Shown here piece after piece: positions 17,733-24,301 of a stretch of 64,000 nt of DNA. The stretch covers positions 248,001-312,000 of the forward strand of contig NZ_JAGGPL010000001.1 in NCBI RefSeq assembly GCF_018613805.1, read 5' to 3'. A model generated the notes under the pieces. That model was not told where the DNA came from and searched no databases. It saw nothing but the letters and a program-made list of their open reading frames with translations. The DNA comes from Arthrobacter sp. ISL-48 (GTDB lineage: Bacteria > Actinomycetota > Actinomycetes > Actinomycetales > Micrococcaceae). The position numbers were made by a program, and so were the translations under genes. Position 1 is the first letter of the stretch, and the number at the start of each line of letters is the position of its first letter.

Positions 17733-19154
17733 CTACAAGTGGACGTGCAGGCGCCGTGCTGCCTCGGAGATCGAACCGCTCAGCGACGGGTAGACAGTGA
17801 AGGTGCTGGCGACGTCGTCGACGTGGAGTTTCTGCTTCACGGCGATGGAGATAGCGAAGATCAGCTCGGACGCGTTCGGTCCCACCACGACACCGCCGAT
17901 CACGGTGCCCGACCCCTTGCGGGCGAAGATCTTGATGAAACCGTCCTTGTGGTTGCGCATCTTGGCCCGGGCGTTGCTCTTGAGGGATAGCTTGACGATG
18001 TCACCCTGGTACTTGCCGGAGTGGATGTCGGCCTCGGAAACGCCCACCGTGGCGATCTCCGGCGAGGTGAAGATGTTGGACGCCACCTGGTGCAGCTTAA
18101 TGGGCGTTACGCTGTCGCCCAGGTAGTGCGCGATGGCGATCCTGCCCTGCATCGCGGCGACCGAGGCCAAAGGCAGCACGCCGGTGCAGTCGCCCGCGGC
18201 GTAGATGTTCGGCGCAGTGGTGCGCGAAACGCCGTCGACCTTAATATGGCCGCTTTCGGTCAGCGCCACCCCGGCTTCCTCCAGGCCAATGCCGGCCGTG
18301 TTGGGGATGGAGCCCACGCAAACCAGGCAGTGGCTGCCGGTGACCTTGGAGCCGTCACTCAGCGTGACCACAACGCCGTCGTCGGTGCGCCCCACTGTCT
18401 CCGCGCGTGAGCGGGACAGGACGGTCACGCCCCGGCGTTCGAAGACCTCTTCCAGCACCACCGCGGCGTCGGTGTCGGAACCGGGGAGCACCTGGTCTCG
18501 GCTTGAAATCAAGGTGACCTTTGAGCCCAAACCGTTGTAGGCGGAGGCGAACTCTGCACCGGTAACGCCGGACCCCACCACGATGAGTTCCTCTGGAAGC
18601 TCGTCAAGGTTGTAGATCTGGGCCCAGTTCAGGATGCGTTCCCCGTCGGGCCGGGCGGTGGGGAGCTCACGTGGGTGCGAACCGACGGCAAGCAGAATGG
18701 TGTCCGCTTCGATGGTTTCGGTGCCGTCCACAGTCAGCACCTCGATGGTGTGGCTGTCGATCAGCTTGCCTGAACCGATCAGTATCCGGACGTTCTGGTG
18801 TTCCAGGGCGGTGGTGATGTCCCTGGACTGTTGGCGTGCAAGGCCCAGCAGGCGGTCGTTGATGTGCTTGAGGTCCGCGCGCATCACGGGAACAAAGTCG
18901 CCGCCGTCGACGTCGAACTTCACTCCCAGCTCCCCCGCCTCACCGACGCGGGTCATCAGGTCCGCTGTCGCGATGAGGGTCTTGGAAGGAACGACGTCGG
19001 TCAGCACCGCAGAGCCGCCCAGCCCGGCGCGTTCGATGATGGTGACCTGCGCTCCCAGAGAGGCGGCGACCATGGCGGCTTCGTAACCGCCCGGGCCACC
19101 TCCGAGGATTGCGAGCCGGGGTGAGCTGAAATCAGGATGCGTAGTCACAATCAT
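17733..19154 (-). CDS. lpdA: NAD(P)H-quinone reductase LpdA-like flavoprotein
   Basis: This 473-residue flavoprotein has the fold of class I pyridine nucleotide-disulfide oxidoreductases: FAD motif LAILGGGPGGYEAAMVA at the N-terminus, NAD(P)H motif VVGSGVTGAEFASAYNGLG near residue 190, FAD motif IYAAGDCTG near 310, and a C-terminal dimerisation domain. The redox-active CxxxxC that follows the first FAD motif in dihydrolipoamide dehydrogenases is absent: the segment reads GLGGSAVLTDVVPSKTLI. That is the mark of the mycobacterial LpdA (Rv3303c) type, a quinone reductase rather than a lipoamide dehydrogenase. The divergent neighbour punA and nearby pmmB reproduce the mycobacterial gene neighbourhood. 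ATG 19154 was chosen; GTG 19148 is also possible. Confidence 0.87.
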   Translation of the reverse strand: MIVTTHPDFSSPRLAILGGGPGGYEAAMVAASLGAQVTIIERAGLGGSAVLTDVVPSKTLIATADLMTRVGEAGELGVKFDVDGGDFVPVMRADLKHINDRLLGLARQQSRDITTALEHQNVRILIGSGKLIDSHTIEVLTVDGTETIEADTILLAVGSHPRELPTARPDGERILNWAQIYNLDELPEELIVVGSGVTGAEFASAYNGLGSKVTLISSRDQVLPGSDTDAAVVLEEVFERRGVTVLSRSRAETVGRTDDGVVVTLSDGSKVTGSHCLVCVGSIPNTAGIGLEEAGVALTESGHIKVDGVSRTTAPNIYAAGDCTGVLPLASVAAMQGRIAIAHYLGDSVTPIKLHQVASNIFTSPEIATVGVSEADIHSGKYQGDIVKLSLKSNARAKMRNHKDGFIKIFARKGSGTVIGGVVVGPNASELIFAISIAVKQKLHVDDVASTFTVYPSLSGSISEAARRLHVHL

Positions 19155-19276
19155 CCATTCTCGCCTATCCGGCGCCGCACCACCAATAAGGGAGTGCAGC
19201 TCCGGTCCCGCTGCCGGTTCGTCCGGCACTGTATCCGGCGCTGTGCACAATGGCAGCGGCACGATAGCTTGTACCA

Positions 19277-20095
19277 GTGAGTAATACAGATTTCCTGACC
19301 ACAGATCCTTTCGCCGCCGCGCGCGCCGCCGCCGACTACATCGCCGAGGAGACGGGGGTGGACAGCCATGACGTCGCCCTGGTCCTGGGCTCGGGCTGGG
19401 GTGAAGCGGCAGAGCTGATCGGTGACACCACCGCCACGCTCTCCGCGGACGAGGTCCCCGGCTTCCACGCCCCGGCGGTGGAAGGCCATGTGGGCACCAT
19501 CCGCTCCGTCCTCACCAAGGAGGGCAAGCGTGCACTCGTGCTGGGGGCCCGCACCCACTTCTACGAAGGCAAGGGCGTTCGCGCCGTGGTGCACGGCGTG
19601 CGAACCGCCGCCGCTGCCGGCTGCAAGACCCTGGTCCTCACCAACGGGTGCGGGGGCCTCAATGAGAGCTGGACTCCGGGCACTCCGGTACTCATCAAAG
19701 ATCACATCAATCTCACCGCCGCGTCGCCGCTGGAGGGCGCCACGTTCGTTGACCTGACAGATCTTTACTCCTCCCGGCTCCGTGAGCTGGCCCGTGAAGT
19801 GGATTCCTCGCTGGACGAGGGCGTCTACGCGCAGTTCACCGGCCCGCATTATGAGACCCCCGCCGAGGTGCAGTACGCCAAGCGGATCGGCGCGGATCTG
19901 GTGGGCATGTCCACTGCATTGGAAGCCATCGCCGGACGTCACGCGGGCATGGAGGTGTTCGGCATTTCGCTGGTGACCAATCTGGCCGCGGGCATCAGCC
20001 CCGTACCGCTCAGCCACCACGAGGTCATCGAGTCAGGCCAGGCCGCGGGCCCTCGAATCTCCAAACTGCTGGCGGAGATTATCGCCAGGCTTTAG
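19277..20095 (+). CDS. punA: Purine-nucleoside phosphorylase
   Basis: This 272-residue purine-nucleoside phosphorylase of the trimeric type cleaves inosine and guanosine with phosphate to base and ribose-1-phosphate. The family signatures are VALVLGSGWGEAA (phosphate-binding loop), VLTNGCGGLNESWTPG, GPHYETPAEVQ and MSTALEAIAGRHAG. The start is GTG 19277, 122 bp from the divergent lpdA start. Its 3' end overlaps the convergent membrane-protein gene by 63 bp. DeoC at 30392 and the phosphomutase at 21877 would use products of the same nucleoside salvage route, though they are separate transcripts. Confidence 0.93.
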   Translation: MSNTDFLTTDPFAAARAAADYIAEETGVDSHDVALVLGSGWGEAAELIGDTTATLSADEVPGFHAPAVEGHVGTIRSVLTKEGKRALVLGARTHFYEGKGVRAVVHGVRTAAAAGCKTLVLTNGCGGLNESWTPGTPVLIKDHINLTAASPLEGATFVDLTDLYSSRLRELAREVDSSLDEGVYAQFTGPHYETPAEVQYAKRIGADLVGMSTALEAIAGRHAGMEVFGISLVTNLAAGISPVPLSHHEVIESGQAAGPRISKLLAEIIARL

Positions 20096-20635
20096 ATCCA
20101 ACGCGGGGTGAAAAGGTAACCCGCCCGGCCCGATCAGCAGGTTTTTATGGATCGAAACCCATCCGCCGGCTTCCAGATCGTGCTTGTCGAACTGGTCCGG
20201 AACCAGGAGCGCCTCCCGGCCAGAGGGATCTGAAAGGCGGGTCACCTCGTCCCTCCCATCGACGAGCGGCGCACAGGAGGCTCGCCACGAACCGCCGCCG
20301 TTAACTGGTTCGGCAACGAGGCAGAAGGTTCGCTTGGCATCGGAGCTCGGCGACGCGTAATAGTTGGTGTTCCCATACATGGCAAGAAACCGGGCATTCT
20401 CCGGCTCCACGTGCCCGGCTGTCTTCGAATATTCACCGGTCAGCACGTCCTGCTCGGACCCGGCCCGGTTCAATACGTCCAGGGTGCCCGGCTGCACGAT
20501 GAACATGGCACTGAAGAAGCCGAGGGCGACGCAGGTACCCACACCAAGGACTGCAGCGAAAGCGATGACCAGCTTCCAGGTGCCGGTCAAGGGGGCCACC
20601 TTGTGCGCGGTCATCTCTTGTGGGTCATGGTTCAT
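20033..20635 (-). CDS. Single-pass membrane protein, unknown function
   Basis: I do not recognise this 200-residue protein. It has a short cytoplasmic N-terminus, one hydrophobic helix (WKLVIAFAAVLGVGTCVALGFFSAMFIV, about residues 20-48) and an external domain of about 150 residues with two cysteines (FCLVAEP and ASCAPLVDG) that could form a disulfide. The external part has an alternating strand pattern. Its last 21 codons run antisense over the end of punA, which is unusual and slightly lowers confidence. The ATG at 20635 has no good ribosome site; ATG 20614 is an alternative. Confidence 0.6.
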   Translation of the reverse strand: MNHDPQEMTAHKVAPLTGTWKLVIAFAAVLGVGTCVALGFFSAMFIVQPGTLDVLNRAGSEQDVLTGEYSKTAGHVEPENARFLAMYGNTNYYASPSSDAKRTFCLVAEPVNGGGSWRASCAPLVDGRDEVTRLSDPSGREALLVPDQFDKHDLEAGGWVSIHKNLLIGPGGLPFHPALDLKPGDNLRQQFGDSRARGLA

Positions 20636-20772
20636 GCTGGCCCCTCAGGCTGATTGATTTTTTTGAAGGCTACACTGTGATCCCCTTGGGCCCGCTATTG
20701 GGCGCATACATTCGGAGTTTCGGCTGTATTGGGCGCCCATGCCGCTTGCTGTTCCAGCGGTATATTCAAGCG

Positions 20773-21231
20773 ATGAACTCTCAGGTACGCGCGGCTACCT
20801 TGGCGGACACGTCAGGCTGTCTAGAGCTGGCGGCCGAGGTTGAGGATCTCTTTGGGCCGATGCCTCACTTCGACAAGCAAGTCCGCAACTCAATCGGGCG
20901 CGGCGTCGTCCTGGTCGTTGCCTGCGAAACCAAAGTGCATGGTGCTGCTTTACTCAGCCGTGACGATCAGCCTCACCACATCAACTGGCTGAGCGTGCGA
21001 TCAACGTCGCGCCGCACAGGCATCGCTTCACTCCTCATGGAGGGTATTTTGAATCGGTGGCCTACTGATGCTATCGAAGTAGTGACATTCGGATCAGATG
21101 TCGCCGGTGGTCTGCCGGCGCGCCGGTTCTACGAGCGCCACGGATTTCGGAGCCTGGGACCTGCGCAACCAGCGGAGGACGGAAGCCCGCGCGATCGTTT
21201 CGTTAGGCCCGCAGAATTTTTTATGGACTGA
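20773..21231 (+). CDS. GNAT-family N-acetyltransferase
   Basis: This 152-residue acetyltransferase of the GNAT superfamily transfers the acetyl group of acetyl-CoA to an unknown amine. The start of the fold is MNSQVRAATLADTSGCLELA. The acetyl-CoA pyrophosphate loop is in LSVRSTSRRTGIASLLMEG (R-x-x-G-I-A form, about residues 80-95), and the final strand-helix is ARRFYERHGFRSLG. The start at ATG 20773 was preferred because the longer frame adds about 50 residues without any fold character. Codon use is somewhat less GC-biased than its neighbours, which could mean recent acquisition. It converges on the Rrf2 gene. Confidence 0.8.
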   Translation: MNSQVRAATLADTSGCLELAAEVEDLFGPMPHFDKQVRNSIGRGVVLVVACETKVHGAALLSRDDQPHHINWLSVRSTSRRTGIASLLMEGILNRWPTDAIEVVTFGSDVAGGLPARRFYERHGFRSLGPAQPAEDGSPRDRFVRPAEFFMD

Positions 21232-21256
21232 CTCCCGCGATGCACCACGCATTGGC

Positions 21257-21763
21257 CTAGATGGTCCGGGCTTCCTGCCGGCCCCTGACCCCGGTGAGCT
21301 GCCTAACGGTTTCCTCACGGGCGTCCGGGAAGCGCCGTTCGATGGACTGGGCGATCCCGGCGATGGTTTGCCGGGAAAGCTCCGTCCGCCAGGTCACCTC
21401 GGCGTGGCGCATGGTCTGCGAAATGAGGCAGGAGCGGGCATAGTCGGCCTCCATTGCGCCGTCGGGGGCGTCCTTAAGGATGCCCCCGCACCGGAAGGCG
21501 TCGTCTTTTCCTTCGATTGCAAGGACCACATCCAGAACGGAAATCCTGTCCGCCCGCCGGGCGAGCTGGAAGCCGCCCCTTGGTCCTGAAACGGAGGCCA
21601 GGATTCCGGCACGCACCAAGGCCTGCAACTGCTTGTTCAGGTACGCTGCCGGAAGCTTGTAGAAGGCGGCCAGGCGGACGCTGCTCACAGCCTCCCCCAC
21701 TGGTGTCCAGGACATGTTGACACAACTGTGCAACGCCCACTCCACACCCTGCCCCATCTTCAT
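21257..21763 (-). CDS. Rrf2-family transcriptional regulator
   Basis: This 168-residue Rrf2 regulator has an N-terminal winged helix: MKMGQGVEWALHSCVNMSW, then YKLPAAYLNKQLQALVRAGILAS and the wing SGPRGGFQLAR. The C-terminal segment has FRCGGILKD and DYARSCLIS, giving two cysteines 22 positions apart. The close Cys triplet of the Fe-S sensor NsrR is absent, so metal-cluster sensing is not assured. It diverges from pmmB with 113 bp between starts, so it may control that gene, its own gene, or both. Start ATG 21763 fits the conserved family N-terminus. Confidence 0.87.
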   Translation of the reverse strand: MKMGQGVEWALHSCVNMSWTPVGEAVSSVRLAAFYKLPAAYLNKQLQALVRAGILASVSGPRGGFQLARRADRISVLDVVLAIEGKDDAFRCGGILKDAPDGAMEADYARSCLISQTMRHAEVTWRTELSRQTIAGIAQSIERRFPDAREETVRQLTGVRGRQEARTI

Positions 21764-21876
21764 ATCCGCGACATTACTTGTCCAGAAAAAACCATGTCAA
21801 GGAATCGGCGCGCTTTTCCGGGTCACGGCGGTGTTCGAAGGAGTTTTCAGGGAGCAATAACGATAGCGTTGTGCCC

Positions 21877-23634
21877 ATGACCTCCTCCGATGCCGATTTG
21901 CGACTCTTCAGCCAGGCCCGCGAATGGGCTGCCCACGACCCGGACTCGGCGACCTCCGCTTCCCTCACGGAACTGCTCCGGCGCTCGGAGGACGGCGTCC
22001 CGGCGGCGCTGCAGGAACTGGCCGACAGCTTCAATGGAACCCTGCAGTTCGGCACCGCAGGGCTCCGCGCAGCATTGGGTCCAGGCCCGAACCGGATGAA
22101 CCGTGTGGTGGTGCGCCGCGCTGCGGCCGGGTTGTCTGCATTCCTGCTCGAGGCGGTCGGTGAGGCAGCGCCAGGAACCCGGCCTCGCGCCGTCGTCGGC
22201 TATGACGCCCGTTATAACTCGGACATCTTTGCCGAGGAAACTGCGGCGATCTTCACAGCCGCCGGGATCGAAACGTTCCTGATGCCTGCCGCGCTGCCCA
22301 CGCCGCTGCTGGCTTTTGCGGTGCGGGCACTCGATTGCGATGGCGGCGTGATGGTCACCGCGAGCCACAATCCCCCGCAGGACAACGGGTACAAGGTCTA
22401 CCTCGGCCGCCATGCGGTGGAGGAAAGTGGCAGGGGTGCGCAGATCGTCGCCCCGTACGATGCGAAGATTGCCGGCAAAATCGACGCCGTGGGCTCCCTG
22501 GACTCCGTCAGCCTGGCGGCCGGAGGCTGGACCGTCCTGGACCCCTCGATCGCCGCGGACTACAAGCGCGCGACGGCGGCACTCGCCTTTCCCGCCGGCT
22601 TTCCCGCGCGTCACCTGCAGATTGTCCTCACGCCCATGCACGGCGTCGGCGGGGAAACGGCGGTGGCTGTGCTGAATGAAGCAGGCTTTGCCGATGTCAC
22701 GCTCGTGGCCGAACAGGCCGCGCCGGACCCTGATTTTCCCACCGTAAGTTTCCCCAACCCGGAAGAACCCGGTGCGCTGGACCTTGCGCTGGAAACGGCC
22801 GCCGGCGTGGGTGCGGACATCGTGCTGGCCAACGATCCGGATGCGGACCGGGCTGCCGTTGCCGCTAAGGATCCGGACTCGGGCACATGGCGCATGCTCC
22901 GCGGTGACGAGGTGGGGGCTCTTCTGGGGGCTCACATTGTGGCGCGGCTTGCGGCCCAGGATAAGGACAAGGCTGGCGGTGAGGAAAAAGCCGCTGGTGT
23001 GTTCGCTAATTCAATAGTTTCCTCGCGGCTGCTCTCGCGGATAGCCGCCTCGGCCGGTTATGAGCACAAGGAAACGCTGACAGGGTTCAAGTGGATTTCC
23101 CGGGTGCCCGGGCTGCTGTACGGCTATGAGGAAGCGCTGGGTTACTGCGTTGCGCCTGAACTGGTCCGGGACAAGGACGGCATTTCAGCGGCCGTCCTCA
23201 TCGCGGAACTGGCTGCCACAGCCAAGGCGGAGGGTAAAACCATCTTCGACACCTTGGATGAGCTCTATCTGCAACATGGCCTGCATGCCAGCGACCAACT
23301 CAGCATCCGGGTGGCCAACCTGGGCCTGCTGGACGCCATGATGAACCGGCTCAGGGTCAGTCCGCCGGAGTCATTCGGTTCATCCGCCGTCGAGACCCTG
23401 GTGGACCTGGCCAAGGGCAGCGACCATTTGCCGCCGACCGACGGACTTCTCTTCTTGACCAGGGACTTGACCCGGGTGATCATCCGGCCCAGCGGGACAG
23501 AGCCCAAGCTCAAGTGCTACCTGGAAGTGATACGTCCGGTGGAGTCCGCAGCCCAGCTGCCGGAAGCAAGGCAGGCAGCCCGCGCCGCCCTGGACCACGT
23601 GCTGGAAGACGTCCGCGAAGCGCTGGGTCTTTAG
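21877..23634 (+). CDS. pmmB: Phosphohexomutase, PmmB-type (phosphoglucomutase/phosphomannomutase)
   Basis: This 585-residue alpha-D-phosphohexomutase interconverts hexose-1- and -6-phosphates (or the pentose analogue). The catalytic phosphoserine lies in VMVTASHNPPQDNGYKVYLG, the Mg loop is DPDADR, and the sugar-phosphate-binding end is IRPSGTEPKLKCYLEV. The substrate-specificity loop reads YGYEEALGY, as in mixed phosphoglucomutase/phosphopentomutase members. ATG 21877 was chosen, with GTG 21871 also possible; the longer frame's first 33 residues look non-coding. It lies near punA as in mycobacteria (punA-pmmB), which supports handling of ribose-1-phosphate from nucleosides. Three bases separate it from the convergent nirD. 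Confidence 0.9.
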   Translation: MTSSDADLRLFSQAREWAAHDPDSATSASLTELLRRSEDGVPAALQELADSFNGTLQFGTAGLRAALGPGPNRMNRVVVRRAAAGLSAFLLEAVGEAAPGTRPRAVVGYDARYNSDIFAEETAAIFTAAGIETFLMPAALPTPLLAFAVRALDCDGGVMVTASHNPPQDNGYKVYLGRHAVEESGRGAQIVAPYDAKIAGKIDAVGSLDSVSLAAGGWTVLDPSIAADYKRATAALAFPAGFPARHLQIVLTPMHGVGGETAVAVLNEAGFADVTLVAEQAAPDPDFPTVSFPNPEEPGALDLALETAAGVGADIVLANDPDADRAAVAAKDPDSGTWRMLRGDEVGALLGAHIVARLAAQDKDKAGGEEKAAGVFANSIVSSRLLSRIAASAGYEHKETLTGFKWISRVPGLLYGYEEALGYCVAPELVRDKDGISAAVLIAELAATAKAEGKTIFDTLDELYLQHGLHASDQLSIRVANLGLLDAMMNRLRVSPPESFGSSAVETLVDLAKGSDHLPPTDGLLFLTRDLTRVIIRPSGTEPKLKCYLEVIRPVESAAQLPEARQAARAALDHVLEDVREALGL

Positions 23635-23637
23635 GGG

Positions 23638-24003
23638 TTACAGCTCGACTTCGACATAGCCGTCGGAAATGCGCGTGCTGAAGGTGTCCAGGCTGAGCCC
23701 TGCAGTTCCAAAGCATTCACCGGTTTCAAGGTCGTAAACCTCTTTGTGCAGGGGTGAGGCGATGGTGGGACGGGTGCCACGCGAACCGATGATGCCGCGG
23801 GCCATAACATGGGCCCCTGTGGCCGGATCCTCATGTGCCACCGCAAAAACCTCACCGGGACCGGTGCGGAAGAGGGCTACCTGGCGGCCCCCGATGAGGG
23901 CTGCCTCGCCCCAGGCGAGCTCCAGCTCGTCGAGTGCGCAGACGCGGTGCCAGCCGGTAACGGTTCCGGTTGCCAGTTCCTCAAGTTCCACTGTTGCCGT
24001 CAT
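23638..24003 (-). CDS. nirD: Nitrite reductase (NADH) small subunit
   Basis: This 121-residue NirD protein is the Rieske-fold partner of NirB. It has the NirD pattern WHRVCALDELELAWGEAALIGGRQVALFR, then DPATGAHVMARGIIGSRG and IASPLHKEVYDLETGECFG. The Cys/His ligands of a true Rieske cluster are missing, as is normal for NirD. A strong ribosome site (GAGAGGAG) precedes ATG 24003. Unusually, it is not downstream of nirB but divergent from it, with 298 bp between the starts. Its own GlnR-like box at 24089-24142 should keep the two in step. Confidence 0.92.
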   Translation of the reverse strand: MTATVELEELATGTVTGWHRVCALDELELAWGEAALIGGRQVALFRTGPGEVFAVAHEDPATGAHVMARGIIGSRGTRPTIASPLHKEVYDLETGECFGTAGLSLDTFSTRISDGYVEVEL

Positions 24004-24088
24004 GTCGGCTCCTCTCCCTGTGCTTCAAATTGCCTGTGCTTCACATACTTCGCAGGTGCTCACTTGCCACCTCCGTGGCCGTATTACC

Positions 24089-24142
24089 AAACTAGGCGGC
24101 AGGTGTTTCATCGGCATGCAGTGAATGTGTCCGGCGCGTAAA
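24089..24142 (-). promoter_or_regulatory. GlnR-like box and -10 of nirD
   Basis: Read on the minus strand, pentamers lie 11 bp apart: TTTAC (24142-24138), GACAC (24131-24127), TGCAT (24120-24116) and GAAAC (24109-24105). Only the last matches the GlnR b-site consensus perfectly; the first two match at four of five positions. Ten bases further is TAGTTT (24094-24089), a good -10. This is the same box-to-hexamer distance as at narK and nirB. Confidence 0.55.
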
Positions 24143-24182
24143 AGAGACCTCACCCGCCCGGAAATGCGTTCGTGATGCAGAA

Positions 24183-24236
24183 GTTAAGTTCACGAAACAA
24201 TTGGGAAACTGAAGCGAAACTGCGGCTGCCTAGTCT
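24183..24236 (+). promoter_or_regulatory. GlnR-like box and -10 of the nirB-cobA-nnaR operon
   Basis: GTTAA (24183), GAAAC (24194), GAAAC (24205) and GAAAC (24216) are exactly 11 bp apart, the strongest nitrogen-regulator box in the window. Ten bases after the last GAAAC lies TAGTCT (24231-24236). The predicted start of transcription near 24243 leaves a leader of about 60 nt before GTG 24302. Known actinobacterial GlnR boxes have the same gTnAC/GaAAC half-sites and spacing, and GlnR activates nirB in Streptomyces and mycobacteria. Confidence 0.72.
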
Positions 24237-24301
24237 GGATGTACACCTCGTCAAAGAGAAGGTCGCGGAGCACCGTCTGCGGCCCATGCGAAAGGCCCAC
24301 A

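Noticed and set aside
21257..21763. Rrf2 protein as the nitric-oxide sensor NsrR controlling nirD
   Set aside because: The close three-cysteine Fe-S signature of NsrR is absent, and the gene diverges from pmmB, not from nirD.
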